Part shown: positions 34,474-43,366 of the stretch, piece after piece
Numbering within the stretch: the first letter of the stretch is position 1
How the letters are laid out: every line of letters begins with the position of its first letter
Source: Helicoverpa zea
Taxonomy: Eukaryota > Arthropoda > Insecta > Lepidoptera > Noctuidae
Assembly: GCF_022581195.2 (NCBI RefSeq)
Contig: NC_061466.1
Location: 10,912,001-10,976,000, forward strand
Reading direction: 5' to 3'
DNA: 64,000 bases
Notes under the pieces: model-generated
What the model was told of the DNA's origin: nothing
The model's database searches: none
Seen by the model: only the letters and a program-made list of their open reading frames with translations
Made by a program: the position numbers and the translations under genes

Positions 34474-35718
34474 AATGAACTTAATAAGTTTCTCACTTAT
34501 GCAGAGATTAGACTAACAGCGACATCTATCATCAGGAATCTAAATACCAATGCTAACTATCGGATTATTATCGATCTTGAATATCGTTTCCGTCACATTG
34601 TATCCTTGAACTTTGCAATTTACTTAAATAGCCATCACCTTAACCTTTAGCGCATCTGCTTTTTGCTAACATAATATTTTAAATGTCAATTTTGCTATTT
34701 ATCCGCCTCGTCGTTAAGACCAAATCTTTAATACTTCTCGCTTCTTACCTGTAAGGCATACTTAAATAAGGAGCTGAGCAATATGAAATGAAGCCTGTAT
34801 AGTTAATACCTAGGTGTCGATAACAACCAATTAAAAATTTGGAGATAGCATCTACTACCTACATAAAACAGTTATCTTAAACTTCAACGTAACCAAGAAA
34901 ACTATAAAAAAGCTTCACTATCGAATCAAATCTTTAGCCAGCAGTTCGGCAAGTACGTGAAATGGTCGGTAGGATCGGATCGGCTCCTAAATTGGACTTA
35001 CAGTAAGGCCAGGGTGCAATGGAGTGCGGTTTGTAAGTCTGTGGAGTTCTCTGAGCGACCCTCATTACTTGCTAAAGCCTAGCTTACAACAGACATAGCA
35101 CTTGAAAATGTTTGCCACCAAAAAGTTTAACACTTACTTCGGATTTTTTGTTATTTTTGAAGAAACTGCTTCTTGCACATGGACAGAAAGTAGCCTATAT
35201 TTTGTTTTCAATCTAAGTATATCAAGTTTCATCAAAATCCGTTCTGTGTTTTTGCGTGACACACATCCTCAAGATATATGTAGTATAATACAAGTGTGAT
35301 TTTATTATTCGCCAATAAATTATAACGACTTTAATGTCTTTGAAAAGAGAAATATCAAATATGATATACACTATTATTAGTATTATATAACATTGAATAA
35401 AGTGAGGACATTGTCGTGATATCATTGTTATAAAAATATTTGTCCCCTCCAGTAAATCAGGCTTTAACCATATGTTGTAAGAATAATGTTCTACCATTTT
35501 CTCTTTTAGGACAAATCCTGTACTTACGGTAACGGCGGGAACTTACAGAAACACAAATCGACGTACATCACTTTTATTCTGTGAATATGAAGAACAAAAG
35601 GGATAAGGGCAGGAGGATGATTATGATGAGGAACAAAAGGGCTTATTACACTATATGTCTAAAAATATCTTGCATCTTTTCAAAGTACATAAAGTAAAGC
35701 TCTTTTTCTCCCCTTATT
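34474..35718. other. AT-rich DNA with a Helitron-like fragment
   Basis: No gene was recognised. At about 35175-35275 the blocks 'aagtagcctatattttg', 'tttcatcaaaatccgttct' and 'gtttttgcgtgaca' match, in order, the interior of Lep1-type Helitron repeats common in Lepidoptera. Neither terminus is preserved, so this is a decayed piece. Confidence 0.5.
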
Positions 35719-35726
35719 ATCTAGAC

Positions 35727-36291
35727 CAGTGGTTCTTAACCTTTTTGACATGAGGGACCACTTTAACTAAAGTTTGTCTTGCCGGGGACCACCCCATCGG
35801 TTTACCTAAATTGAGAGTTCTTTGATAAAGAATACAAGCATTCTTTATAAGCACATTTAAGCATATTTAAGCACTCATTTCTTTACTATTTAGCAAAAAA
35901 CTAAAAGTTACAGATTTTAATTTAATTAGATTTATGTAGTTTCCAAATGCGCGAGCGAAGCGAGCGCGAAATTTTTATCGGACTAAAACCAAATATTACG
36001 TAAAATTTAGACCAAACGTACTTACTTAACTTGTTGTTCGTTGACAAATGCAATAACAAGGGTACACAGTTTCTGAATACGCGAGCGAAGCGAGCGCGAA
36101 AATATAATTGTTTTTTAAGACTCCAAACCAAAATTACGTAAAATGTTGCCAAAACCCGCGCGCGCGTAAATAAGTCGATAAAAATAAAGTTAGGTAACGT
36201 ATAACAACGTCGCGAAGCAAAGCTTCGCGGACCACTTGGAATGCCTCCAGGGACCACCAGTGGTCCGCGGACCACCGGTTAAGAACCACTG
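35727..36291 (+). mobile_element. Non-autonomous hAT element, 565 bp, with 8-bp duplication
   Basis: The ends are 'cagtggttcttaacc' and its exact complement, the terminal inverted repeat typical of many hAT transposons. The 8-mer 'atctagac' flanks it perfectly (35719-35726 and 36292-36299), the target-duplication length of hAT elements. There is no transposase frame. The interior holds two copies, 130 bp apart, of the motif 'gcgagcgaagcgagcgcgaa' (35951 and 36081), and a subterminal palindrome around 'ccaccagtggtccgcgg'. An exact duplication argues for fairly recent insertion. Confidence 0.92.
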
Positions 36292-36299
36292 ATCTAGAC

Positions 36300-38211
36300 A
36301 TTGCACTAAAGGTCGTGTTGAACGTAAATAATCGTCTTATTGAAAATGCGAACAAAAAATGAAACATCAAAGTCCCATAATGAATAAGTACCAGACGCCA
36401 TCCCACACAGTATTGGTCTAATGAAAAATGAAATAATATAAATTAAACGAAAACATAATTTCTCAGCGAGTCTCTGGATTTATGGGTCCATTTCTCGGAG
36501 CACAGCTGTTTTAGTCCTTCTCTTCGTAAATAATAAAAATATTAATGATTAAAAAATCCCTCACGTTCAAACGGACCCTGGAACCTTGACCCACTGTCGT
36601 GTGTCTCTAAGTAATATAATAATTTAATTACGACAGTCACTCGCTCCGCTTGTACATTTTATTCTGCAAGAATAATCTCCTTTGTATATTGTTCGTACGC
36701 TACAGATTAAAATGAAAAATTGCCGACTTGGGAACAGTTTAATTCACATTACTCATTTTGTCTACGTGATTTTTATGGTGCTTCCAATACAATGCACAAG
36801 TTTGTGAGTTTGTGTTTTAATGAATAAATAATTACCATCAATTTTAGATTACTGTAGGTAAATGTATTGGCAAATAAAGCTTGATGCGGCAATAACGAAG
36901 ATGATTTTAGTGAAGTAGGTAAAACAAGAAAGTTGAACCCACAGTATAGTTCAAGGCCCACCACTTCTATCACAAACACGTTTTATGTCAAAACATGTTT
37001 TGAAACCGAAAGTTGCTTACATAACCATTCCATTAATAAGAACACTACTAAAAATAAAAACAATAAAAATGCCGGAGAGTCACATCATTCGTTATTAAAC
37101 GAATAAAAGTAATATAAAATGAATGCAAGTTGCTGGAGAACACATTAGGTATATAAAATGAATGCAAGTTGCTGGAGAACACATTAGGTATATACATCAA
37201 AGCAACGTAAGAATTCGGTCAGTGGGGGCTTATGCACACACATTATATTCTGTGAAGACAAACAAAGAGCGTGAATCACAGCACTAATGTGCGCGTGTCA
37301 ACAGTGTTTTCCATCAGGGCCGTGTGTCTGCCTCGGTCGGAAATAGCCGTCCAAAGTGACGACCACGTAAATAACATTTGGCCATCTTTGGTGTCGGGCG
37401 GACACAGTGTCGATCGCCGGCCGTGTTTAGAATTCGCCGCCGATATGATAGCGAGGTACTAAGTAAATACAACCGTTGTGTACAGTAATACAATCAATTT
37501 GAGACATTTTAGTGTTGAAATTACTAACGGTATTTGTTAACACTATTTATGGACTAATGTTCTGGGCAAATATAAAGTTATTCTATTTCGTAGCGTGATT
37601 GTTCTATTACGAATTAATTCAATGAGTCTTGCTTTTAGGTACTAGCAATGAGTTACAATATTTTTCATTTACTCAATAACCAAAGCCAACCCAAAAGTAG
37701 TGGCAAAAAGCTATTCGGTTATTTGTGTGTAAAATATTTTGTCAGATATACCTATTCATTTTCCCAATGTTTGTGCTTTGATACTAAAGTTACCACTTCT
37801 GAAAGCACTTACACTAGATATAAAGTTTCACAACAAAACACCGATTTCATGGAATCTAAAAATACCCAATCAGTACGCAGTTCAAGCAATAGGTTTAAAA
37901 AAATCCAGTAGAAGAGGTCAGCAATATTTTGTCGGCACACAGAGCTAATCTGACGATCGATCGGCACGGAGCGATCTGTCGCATTCCGGCTGATATATTG
38001 CGCTCACAAATCGTTCCACACATTTATCATACTTTTACTAGCTTTTACAATTATTTTACACATACATTTTTGAGACAAATTCTGGGATATGTCATTGAAA
38101 TATGTACTTCATAATCAGTCTCATCTGTACGAGACGGATCTAAATCGATTACTTGTCATTTATAATCCATTCGATTTTCGTACGATAGTGATGTAGACTT
38201 CGGAGATTATA
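36300..38211. other. Anonymous DNA with a 39-bp tandem duplication
   Basis: No gene was recognised. A 39-bp unit is repeated exactly in tandem (37112-37150 and 37151-37189). A moderately GC-rich stretch lies at about 37265-37460. It contains a 63-codon frame (37271-37462) with no known domain and could be a regulatory block or an unrecognised exon. Confidence 0.45.
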
Positions 38212-38402
38212 TATATCGTCGGCCTAATTCGTTAACCTGCTAAGTCCATTTTTTGGCAAAATTTACTTTTTATAATAATCAAAAAATTCAGTCAAATATC
38301 TACCGTAACACATAAGGAATAACAGCTATATTAGCTTATAAACGTGACAAATGCTATGCGCGAAAAACTGCTTTCTATCCACCACCCAATCTCCGCAGCG
38401 AA

Positions 38403-38644
38403 AACCTGCTAAATCCTGTTGGGGCCTCAGTTTTGCATTGACAACGTTCCCAAACCCACGTGCCGTTTGCGGCGCGTCAAATTTTGTTGTGTTTGTGTCA
38501 AATATTTGAGGATGTAAACCACTAATTATAAACTAGGTAAGTTTTTATTGTTTTATCTGTAAGTTTTCTTTTCGTTTAGTGCCTAGATCAACTGTTTTTA
38601 ATCACATTTAACTCCTAACCTAAACATTAGGGACTTAGCAGGTT
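38403..38644. promoter_or_regulatory. Subterminal repeats of the TIR core, likely transposase sites
   Basis: The TIR contains 'aacctgctaagtcc' (38234-38247, and inverted at 41783-41796). The same 14-mer recurs inside the left end as 'aacctgctaaatcc' at 38403-38416 and inverted as 'ggacttagcaggtt' at 38631-38644. A weaker partial copy ('gtgctaagtcc') is at about 41568-41578 near the right end. Internal copies of a TIR core usually mark extra transposase-binding sites. The role is inferred; the repeats are visible. Confidence 0.6.
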
Positions 38645-38930
38645 TACGCACTATATTATCTTATTTGGACACGGATTTAGCAGTGTATCAACTTAATAGT
38701 TTTTATTAATTTATTGCTTTATTCAAGATTATTTCGAAGATGTTACTCATTAAATATATTTTAAAACTAAGTATTTATTTAACAATAAACAGTTAAGTTA
38801 AAATCTGTTTAGATAATATGTAAAAATGTTAAAATTCATTTATTTTGCCGTATTTTTTATTCTTCTTCTTTAATTTCATTACATTAAATACTTATATAGG
38901 TACTTAAATATATTTTTTCAATATTTTCAG
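38537..38930 (+). other. Probable 5'-UTR intron of the transposase gene
   Basis: A strong donor GTAAGT follows 'aactag' at 38537. A pyrimidine-rich tract and TTTTCAG end at 38930, one base before the ATG of the long frame. Splicing would join a non-coding first exon (within about 38220-38536) to the coding exon. Just upstream, at 38512-38517, a minimal ATG-TAA could act as a start-stop upstream frame. No transcript data were available, so the splice is a sequence-based prediction. Confidence 0.5.
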
Positions 38931-38931
38931 A

Positions 38932-41322
38932 ATGCATCGGGGAAAAAAAATTGTGGCTTTGGTTTCTGAGGCATGTAACTTACAGGATAGACCTGAAAAT
39001 GTAGCTCCAAAGTCAGATTATGATCCAAATAAAGTAATACACGTTTTAGAAGATATTCAGTTACAATATTCAGAATCAAGAAAGTTTATACCAGGACCTT
39101 CAGACAAAACTTATTATGAGATAAACGACGATATCAATATAACATCACTGACTGATCTCGATCTACCAAGTACTTTTATTCCAGAAAAGATAGATCATAC
39201 AATTTGTTCTGACATAACATTTCCCAATACTACATTCAGTGATGTACCTTTAGACGGTAACATTTTGTCAACGGTTTATGATGTTAATAATACTTTCATC
39301 ACAGACGATAATTTAATAATAGTACCATCACACATTGAAATAGATTCACAGGCAACGAATATTTTGATCTCAGATAACGTAAATAGTTCCGATACGCATA
39401 CTATTCAAACATTAGGTTATGAACAAGTGTTTGCTCATGAATTAAGTACCAGCCCTGTAGAAATTATACCTCATGTTGAAAACACACATCATGTTATACC
39501 TAATCCGCCGATATCGGATGATAGTGATATAGATAAAAAGCTTGTGCCTTATTCTGATTCCGACTCGGATTCACTTGCTAAAATCAAAAAGAGTAAGAAA
39601 CGAAAGAAACGTTTTAAAGTTGATAAAAAAGAATGGGTTAGTGAAAAGAATAAACAAAGAAGACAAGAAGGTAAAACTTATTTTGGAAGAGAGAAAAAAC
39701 AAGACTGTTGGAATTATAATAAATCTAAAGAAGCACGTTCCATTAAACCAAGATGCTCGTGTAAGATTGGGAAGTACAGTACTTTAAAATGTGAAACAGT
39801 AGATGAAGATGTAAGGAGAAGTATTTTTAATCGATTTTGGAGTCTTACTTGGGGCGAAAAAAAGACCCTTGTTAACGAATGGGTAACAACTATTCCAATT
39901 GTCCGACCACGAAATCGAAATACCGAAGGGACAACCAAGAGGGCTAACACCTTTGTTTATCATTTAAAAATAAATGATCAAAGTTTCAAAGTATGTCGAA
40001 AGATGTTTTTGAACACTTTGGATTTAGGAAGATGGACAGTTCAAAATTGGAAGCATGAGTTTTCAATGCGGCCTCCTAGTACATTGAGACGTCCAACACG
40101 TTTATCTGAAACTGCTTCGGAGCCGAAACAATCACTTATTCAGTTTCTGGATTCTCTTCCCGTAATGGAATCCCATTATTGTCGAGCCACGTCACAAAAG
40201 TTATATTTATTGCCAGAATGGAATTCTAAAGAAAGCCTCTACAAATTTTACGTTGACAATTGGTGCAAAGACCGAAATATAAAAGCTCTCTCCATAAGTT
40301 TGTTTTCGAATTTATTCGAAGACAAAAATTTGGCCCTATTTAAACCGAAGAAAGATCAATGCGAAAAATGCGCCTGTTATAAAGTAGGAACAATTACAGA
40401 AGAAGAATACAAAGAACATATTGAGAGAAGTAAACAAGCAAGAGAAGAAAAAGATGCGGATAAGAAAGGAGACAATTACGTTTTCACAGTGGATTTACAG
40501 GCGGTACTAATGGCACCAAAATCGAATGTTAGTACGCTTTACTATAAAACGAAGCTGCAAGTTCACAACCTTTGCTTTTTTAATATAAAAAATAAAGATG
40601 GCTTCTGTTTCATATGGAATGAAGTAGAAGGTGGACTTAATGCTGAAGAATTTGCCTCCATTTGGGTCGACTTTTTAGAAAACAAAATAATACCTGAAGT
40701 TAATGCTGAAGATGAGAAAAAAACAATCATAATTTATAGTGACGGTTGCACTTATCAAAATAGAAATTGTATTTTATCTAACGCTCTTTTGAATATTGTC
40801 ATGAGGCACAAGAATATAGCTATCGAACAAAAATTTTTAGAGGTGGGTCACACCCAAATGGAGGCCGATTCAATGCACTCCACTATAGAACGTCATCTAA
40901 AGAACAAAGTCATAAATGTGCCAGCTGAATACATATCTATTGCTAAGCATGCTCGTAAATGCCCAGTACCGTACTCTGTAACATATTTGGACCACACTTA
41001 CTTCAAAAAATTCGACAAAATTCAGTTTTATAAAAGTATTCGTCCAGGAAGATCCAAAGGGGATCTCAAAGTGACCGACATTCGTGCACTACGTTACGAA
41101 AGCAATGGATCAATTCTTTATAAAACTTGCCTTAAGGATGAATGGCAAAGTTTACCACAAAGGCGATCTTTGCAATGTAATCCTTGCGAGATTACTGAAT
41201 TATCTCGATTGCACCAGAACCGACGTAAAATTACTGCACGAAAATTTGAAGACTTGCAGCAAATAAAAAAGACCCTTCCTTCTGACTATCATAAATATTA
41301 TGACGACTTGCCTCATGAGTAG
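38932..41322 (+). CDS. DDD/E transposase, Sola-like
   Basis: 796 aa, uninterrupted. Residues 1-200 are acidic and low in complexity. A basic nuclear-localisation-type patch (KKSKKRKKRFK) lies at 219-229, then a Cys-rich segment (RCSC...C287) and a block with IFNRFWSLTWGEKK. At 477-482 is a C-x2-C-x-C cluster. The catalytic-type core follows: FTVDLQ (D521), then HNLCFF and WNEVEGGLNAEE, then IYSDGCTYQNRN (D604), then EVGHTQMEADSMH (E637, D646). Three acidic residues on this spacing suit an RNase H-fold transposase that cuts and rejoins element ends. The DGC..QN and GHT...D..H signatures recall Sola-type proteins, but other superfamilies are possible. Only one gene is present, in AT-rich codons unlike the GC-rich LINE. 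A polyadenylation signal AATAAA is at 41481. Confidence 0.82.
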   Translation: MHRGKKIVALVSEACNLQDRPENVAPKSDYDPNKVIHVLEDIQLQYSESRKFIPGPSDKTYYEINDDINITSLTDLDLPSTFIPEKIDHTICSDITFPNTTFSDVPLDGNILSTVYDVNNTFITDDNLIIVPSHIEIDSQATNILISDNVNSSDTHTIQTLGYEQVFAHELSTSPVEIIPHVENTHHVIPNPPISDDSDIDKKLVPYSDSDSDSLAKIKKSKKRKKRFKVDKKEWVSEKNKQRRQEGKTYFGREKKQDCWNYNKSKEARSIKPRCSCKIGKYSTLKCETVDEDVRRSIFNRFWSLTWGEKKTLVNEWVTTIPIVRPRNRNTEGTTKRANTFVYHLKINDQSFKVCRKMFLNTLDLGRWTVQNWKHEFSMRPPSTLRRPTRLSETASEPKQSLIQFLDSLPVMESHYCRATSQKLYLLPEWNSKESLYKFYVDNWCKDRNIKALSISLFSNLFEDKNLALFKPKKDQCEKCACYKVGTITEEEYKEHIERSKQAREEKDADKKGDNYVFTVDLQAVLMAPKSNVSTLYYKTKLQVHNLCFFNIKNKDGFCFIWNEVEGGLNAEEFASIWVDFLENKIIPEVNAEDEKKTIIIYSDGCTYQNRNCILSNALLNIVMRHKNIAIEQKFLEVGHTQMEADSMHSTIERHLKNKVINVPAEYISIAKHARKCPVPYSVTYLDHTYFKKFDKIQFYKSIRPGRSKGDLKVTDIRALRYESNGSILYKTCLKDEWQSLPQRRSLQCNPCEITELSRLHQNRRKITARKFEDLQQIKKTLPSDYHKYYDDLPHE

Positions 41323-41480
41323 ATTGAGAAGAACCATTATTATAGATTTCTAAGTATTGTTATCTAATTTAACATTTTTGGAGAATTGATTCTGTTTTTT
41401 TTTTTTAGGTTGAATCTCTTTTAAATTAGATATTTTAACACTGTTTCCTATTAAAGAAGACTGAATATTTAATTATTAAT

Positions 41481-41486
41481 AATAAA
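41481..41486 (+). terminator. Polyadenylation signal of the transposase gene
   Basis: The first canonical AATAAA downstream of the stop codon (41320-41322) lies 159 bases beyond it and well inside the right TIR, as expected for an autonomous element. Confidence 0.5.
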
Positions 41487-41818
41487 TATTTTAATTACTG
41501 ATTGCATTCGTTTCATTTTACAATTAATTAATCAATTGATACACCATACTAAATTTAACTCAAAAAGTGCTAAGTCCTCAAGCAAATCGAAACTTCTCCT
41601 CGAAAAACTGCTTAATAAGTGTTTTTCTGAATTTTATAAGGTGTATATAAGTTATGCTAATAATTATATTGTTAAAATTACAAGAAAATTTATAGAAACC
41701 AACGGGATTTTCAGAATTTTGATTGCTAAATTAATGAAGAAATTATTCAGTTTTTTCTTCGTCCTGTAAACTATGCAAAAATGGACTTAGCAGGTTAACG
41801 AATTAGGTCGACGATATA

Positions 41819-42132
41819 ATATTTGAAATCAAATTATATTCCATTGTGTAGTCTGCGTATTTCAGGTTCAAATAGGACGTCATAATTAATGCCTTGGTTA
41901 ATTTATGCAATAGAGCTTTTTTTTATTTGTGTAAAGTGCGTTTTTTGCTTGTCCCCCGGATTTGACCTAATTTCATTGTTAAACCCATTAACTATTTGAG
42001 TTTTTAAAGATACTGGACCAAAGAATATGCATTTAATTTTAATTTATTATATTAGTTTCTGTTCCAATTATTCATTATTTTGTTTTAACAGCATTTAAAT
42101 AAACAGGAGTAGGCTCTTTTTGCTTGTCCAGT
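41819..42132. other. Short AT-rich spacer
   Basis: Nothing recognised between the Sola-like element and the next repeat. The sequence 'ttgcttgtcc' occurs twice (near 41946 and 42119) without clear meaning. Confidence 0.5.
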
Positions 42133-43087
42133 AAACTTGCCAAGTAACATTATTAAAAAGTAACTATTTTTAACTGAGGTATGTGTATGGAACTTGGTAC
42201 TTATTCAGATCTCACTTCTTTTATAGGCGAAGGATTTCCATATTATCGAACTTGGCAGCCTTTCACATTTTTGTTTTGGGTGGGATTTCATTTATTTTTG
42301 TAAGGTTGTTTATTTTATTTTTTTCTTATGATTAAGTTAGTTAAGGAAATGTCTCATATACTATCTTTCAGATTTTTGAATATGCACTATGCTTCTTACA
42401 AAGAAATGAACTAGATTAACTAAATGGACTAGATTTACCAACTGACTGACATGACATGTTATCATATATTATGTTCGTGGATCAAAGTTACACATTCGTT
42501 ATTTTCGAAAGTGACTCACACTTGGCCGTTTTCAGATTTTTACTTTGACTAAATACAAACCTTTGTAACGAATTTCAGATGGGTACGACCATTCAAAGAT
42601 ATATTATATAAATATAGATAAATTTAGTTCGTTTTAGTTCCTTAGGGGTATAAATTTACACCGGGTATAAAACACCTTCATTATTTTGAAACCGACTCAC
42701 ACTTGGCCATTTTCAGATTTTTCCCTTTACCTTGATATAAAGACCTACCTCCATGCCAAATTTCAAGTCAATACGACCATTGGAAGTGGTCTAGGTTTTT
42801 GATGAGTGAGTCAGTGAATCAGTGAGTCAGTCAGTGAGTGTATAGTAAAAATAGCGATTTTCTGACGTCAATATCTCAAGACCTACAATAGGTATATTCA
42901 TGAAATTTTGTATTTTAGATAAGTGAGGGGGTCTCAACAGATACTAGAAATTTGAAATGTGTAAATAAAATAGATTTTGAGTTATAGGGGGGTCGAATTT
43001 GGCCTGAAATGGTTCGTGTAATATAACCCACGGCCGGTGTGTCGCTTTTTTTGCTCGAACTTGGCGGACACACTGCCGTGTGTCTAA
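42133..43087 (+). mobile_element. Helitron-like repeat, copy B
   Basis: This is homologous throughout to 8208-9139, in the same orientation. It begins 'aaacttgccaag' and ends in the same hairpin ('gacacactgccgtgtgtc') followed by CTAA. It lacks the inverted left arm seen in front of copy A, so the start of homology here probably marks the true element start. It keeps about 18 bases ('cgaatttcagatgggt' region, near 42582) that copy A has lost, and a longer GTCAGTGA-type run at about 42810-42840. There is no coding capacity. Confidence 0.6.
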
Positions 43088-43139
43088 ATTCATGTTTACA
43101 ATCTTTATGTAAACGAGGTACAATATTTTTTTGTTATTA

Positions 43140-43366
43140 TAGTTCGGCCATTCAGAGAATGCGTTCCTGACACGTCGCGATTGAACTGACGACGTAACTA
43201 CATTCATTGATTATTGATATAATAATGTTGTTTTAATGCTCCTCAATTGTTAAAACGGTAAACAACCAGCAAAAATATTTTTATCGTAACTGCAACGCCA
43301 TTGCAAAGTTACGTCGTCAGTTCAATCGCGACGTGTCAGGAACGCATTCTCTGAATGGCCGAACTA
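43140..43366 (-). mobile_element. 227-bp MITE with long inverted repeats, copy 2
   Basis: Same length as copy 1 (2935-3161) and inverted relative to it, with about two visible substitutions, both at the inner edge of one arm. Here the terminal inverted repeats are perfect for 60 bp. TA flanks both ends. It lies 52 bp downstream of the Helitron-like repeat. Confidence 0.88.

Larger units (their letters stand above)
38216..41814 (+). mobile_element. Complete Sola-like DNA transposon, ~3.6 kb
   Basis: The left end begins 'tcgtcggcctaattcgttaa' and the right end is the reverse complement of 'tcgtcgacctaattcgttaa', giving 38-bp inverted repeats with one mismatch. TATA lies on both sides (38212-38215 and 41815-41818), consistent with a 4-bp duplication; because TATA is palindromic the exact edge may shift by one or two bases, and a 2-bp TA duplication is also possible. 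One intact 796-aa transposase gene lies inside. Four-base duplications are known for the Sola superfamily. With matching ends, duplication and an open gene, the element looks potentially active. Nothing in the flanks suggests domestication. Confidence 0.85.

Noticed and set aside
36134..36406. Minus-strand frames across the hAT element (35922-36275 and 36134-36406)
   Set aside because: They cross the non-coding interior and the right end of a short non-autonomous element and contain no transposase motif.
38932..41322. A domesticated host gene derived from a transposase
   Set aside because: The 796-aa frame sits between matched 38-bp inverted repeats and a probable target duplication, so it is still inside a mobile element.
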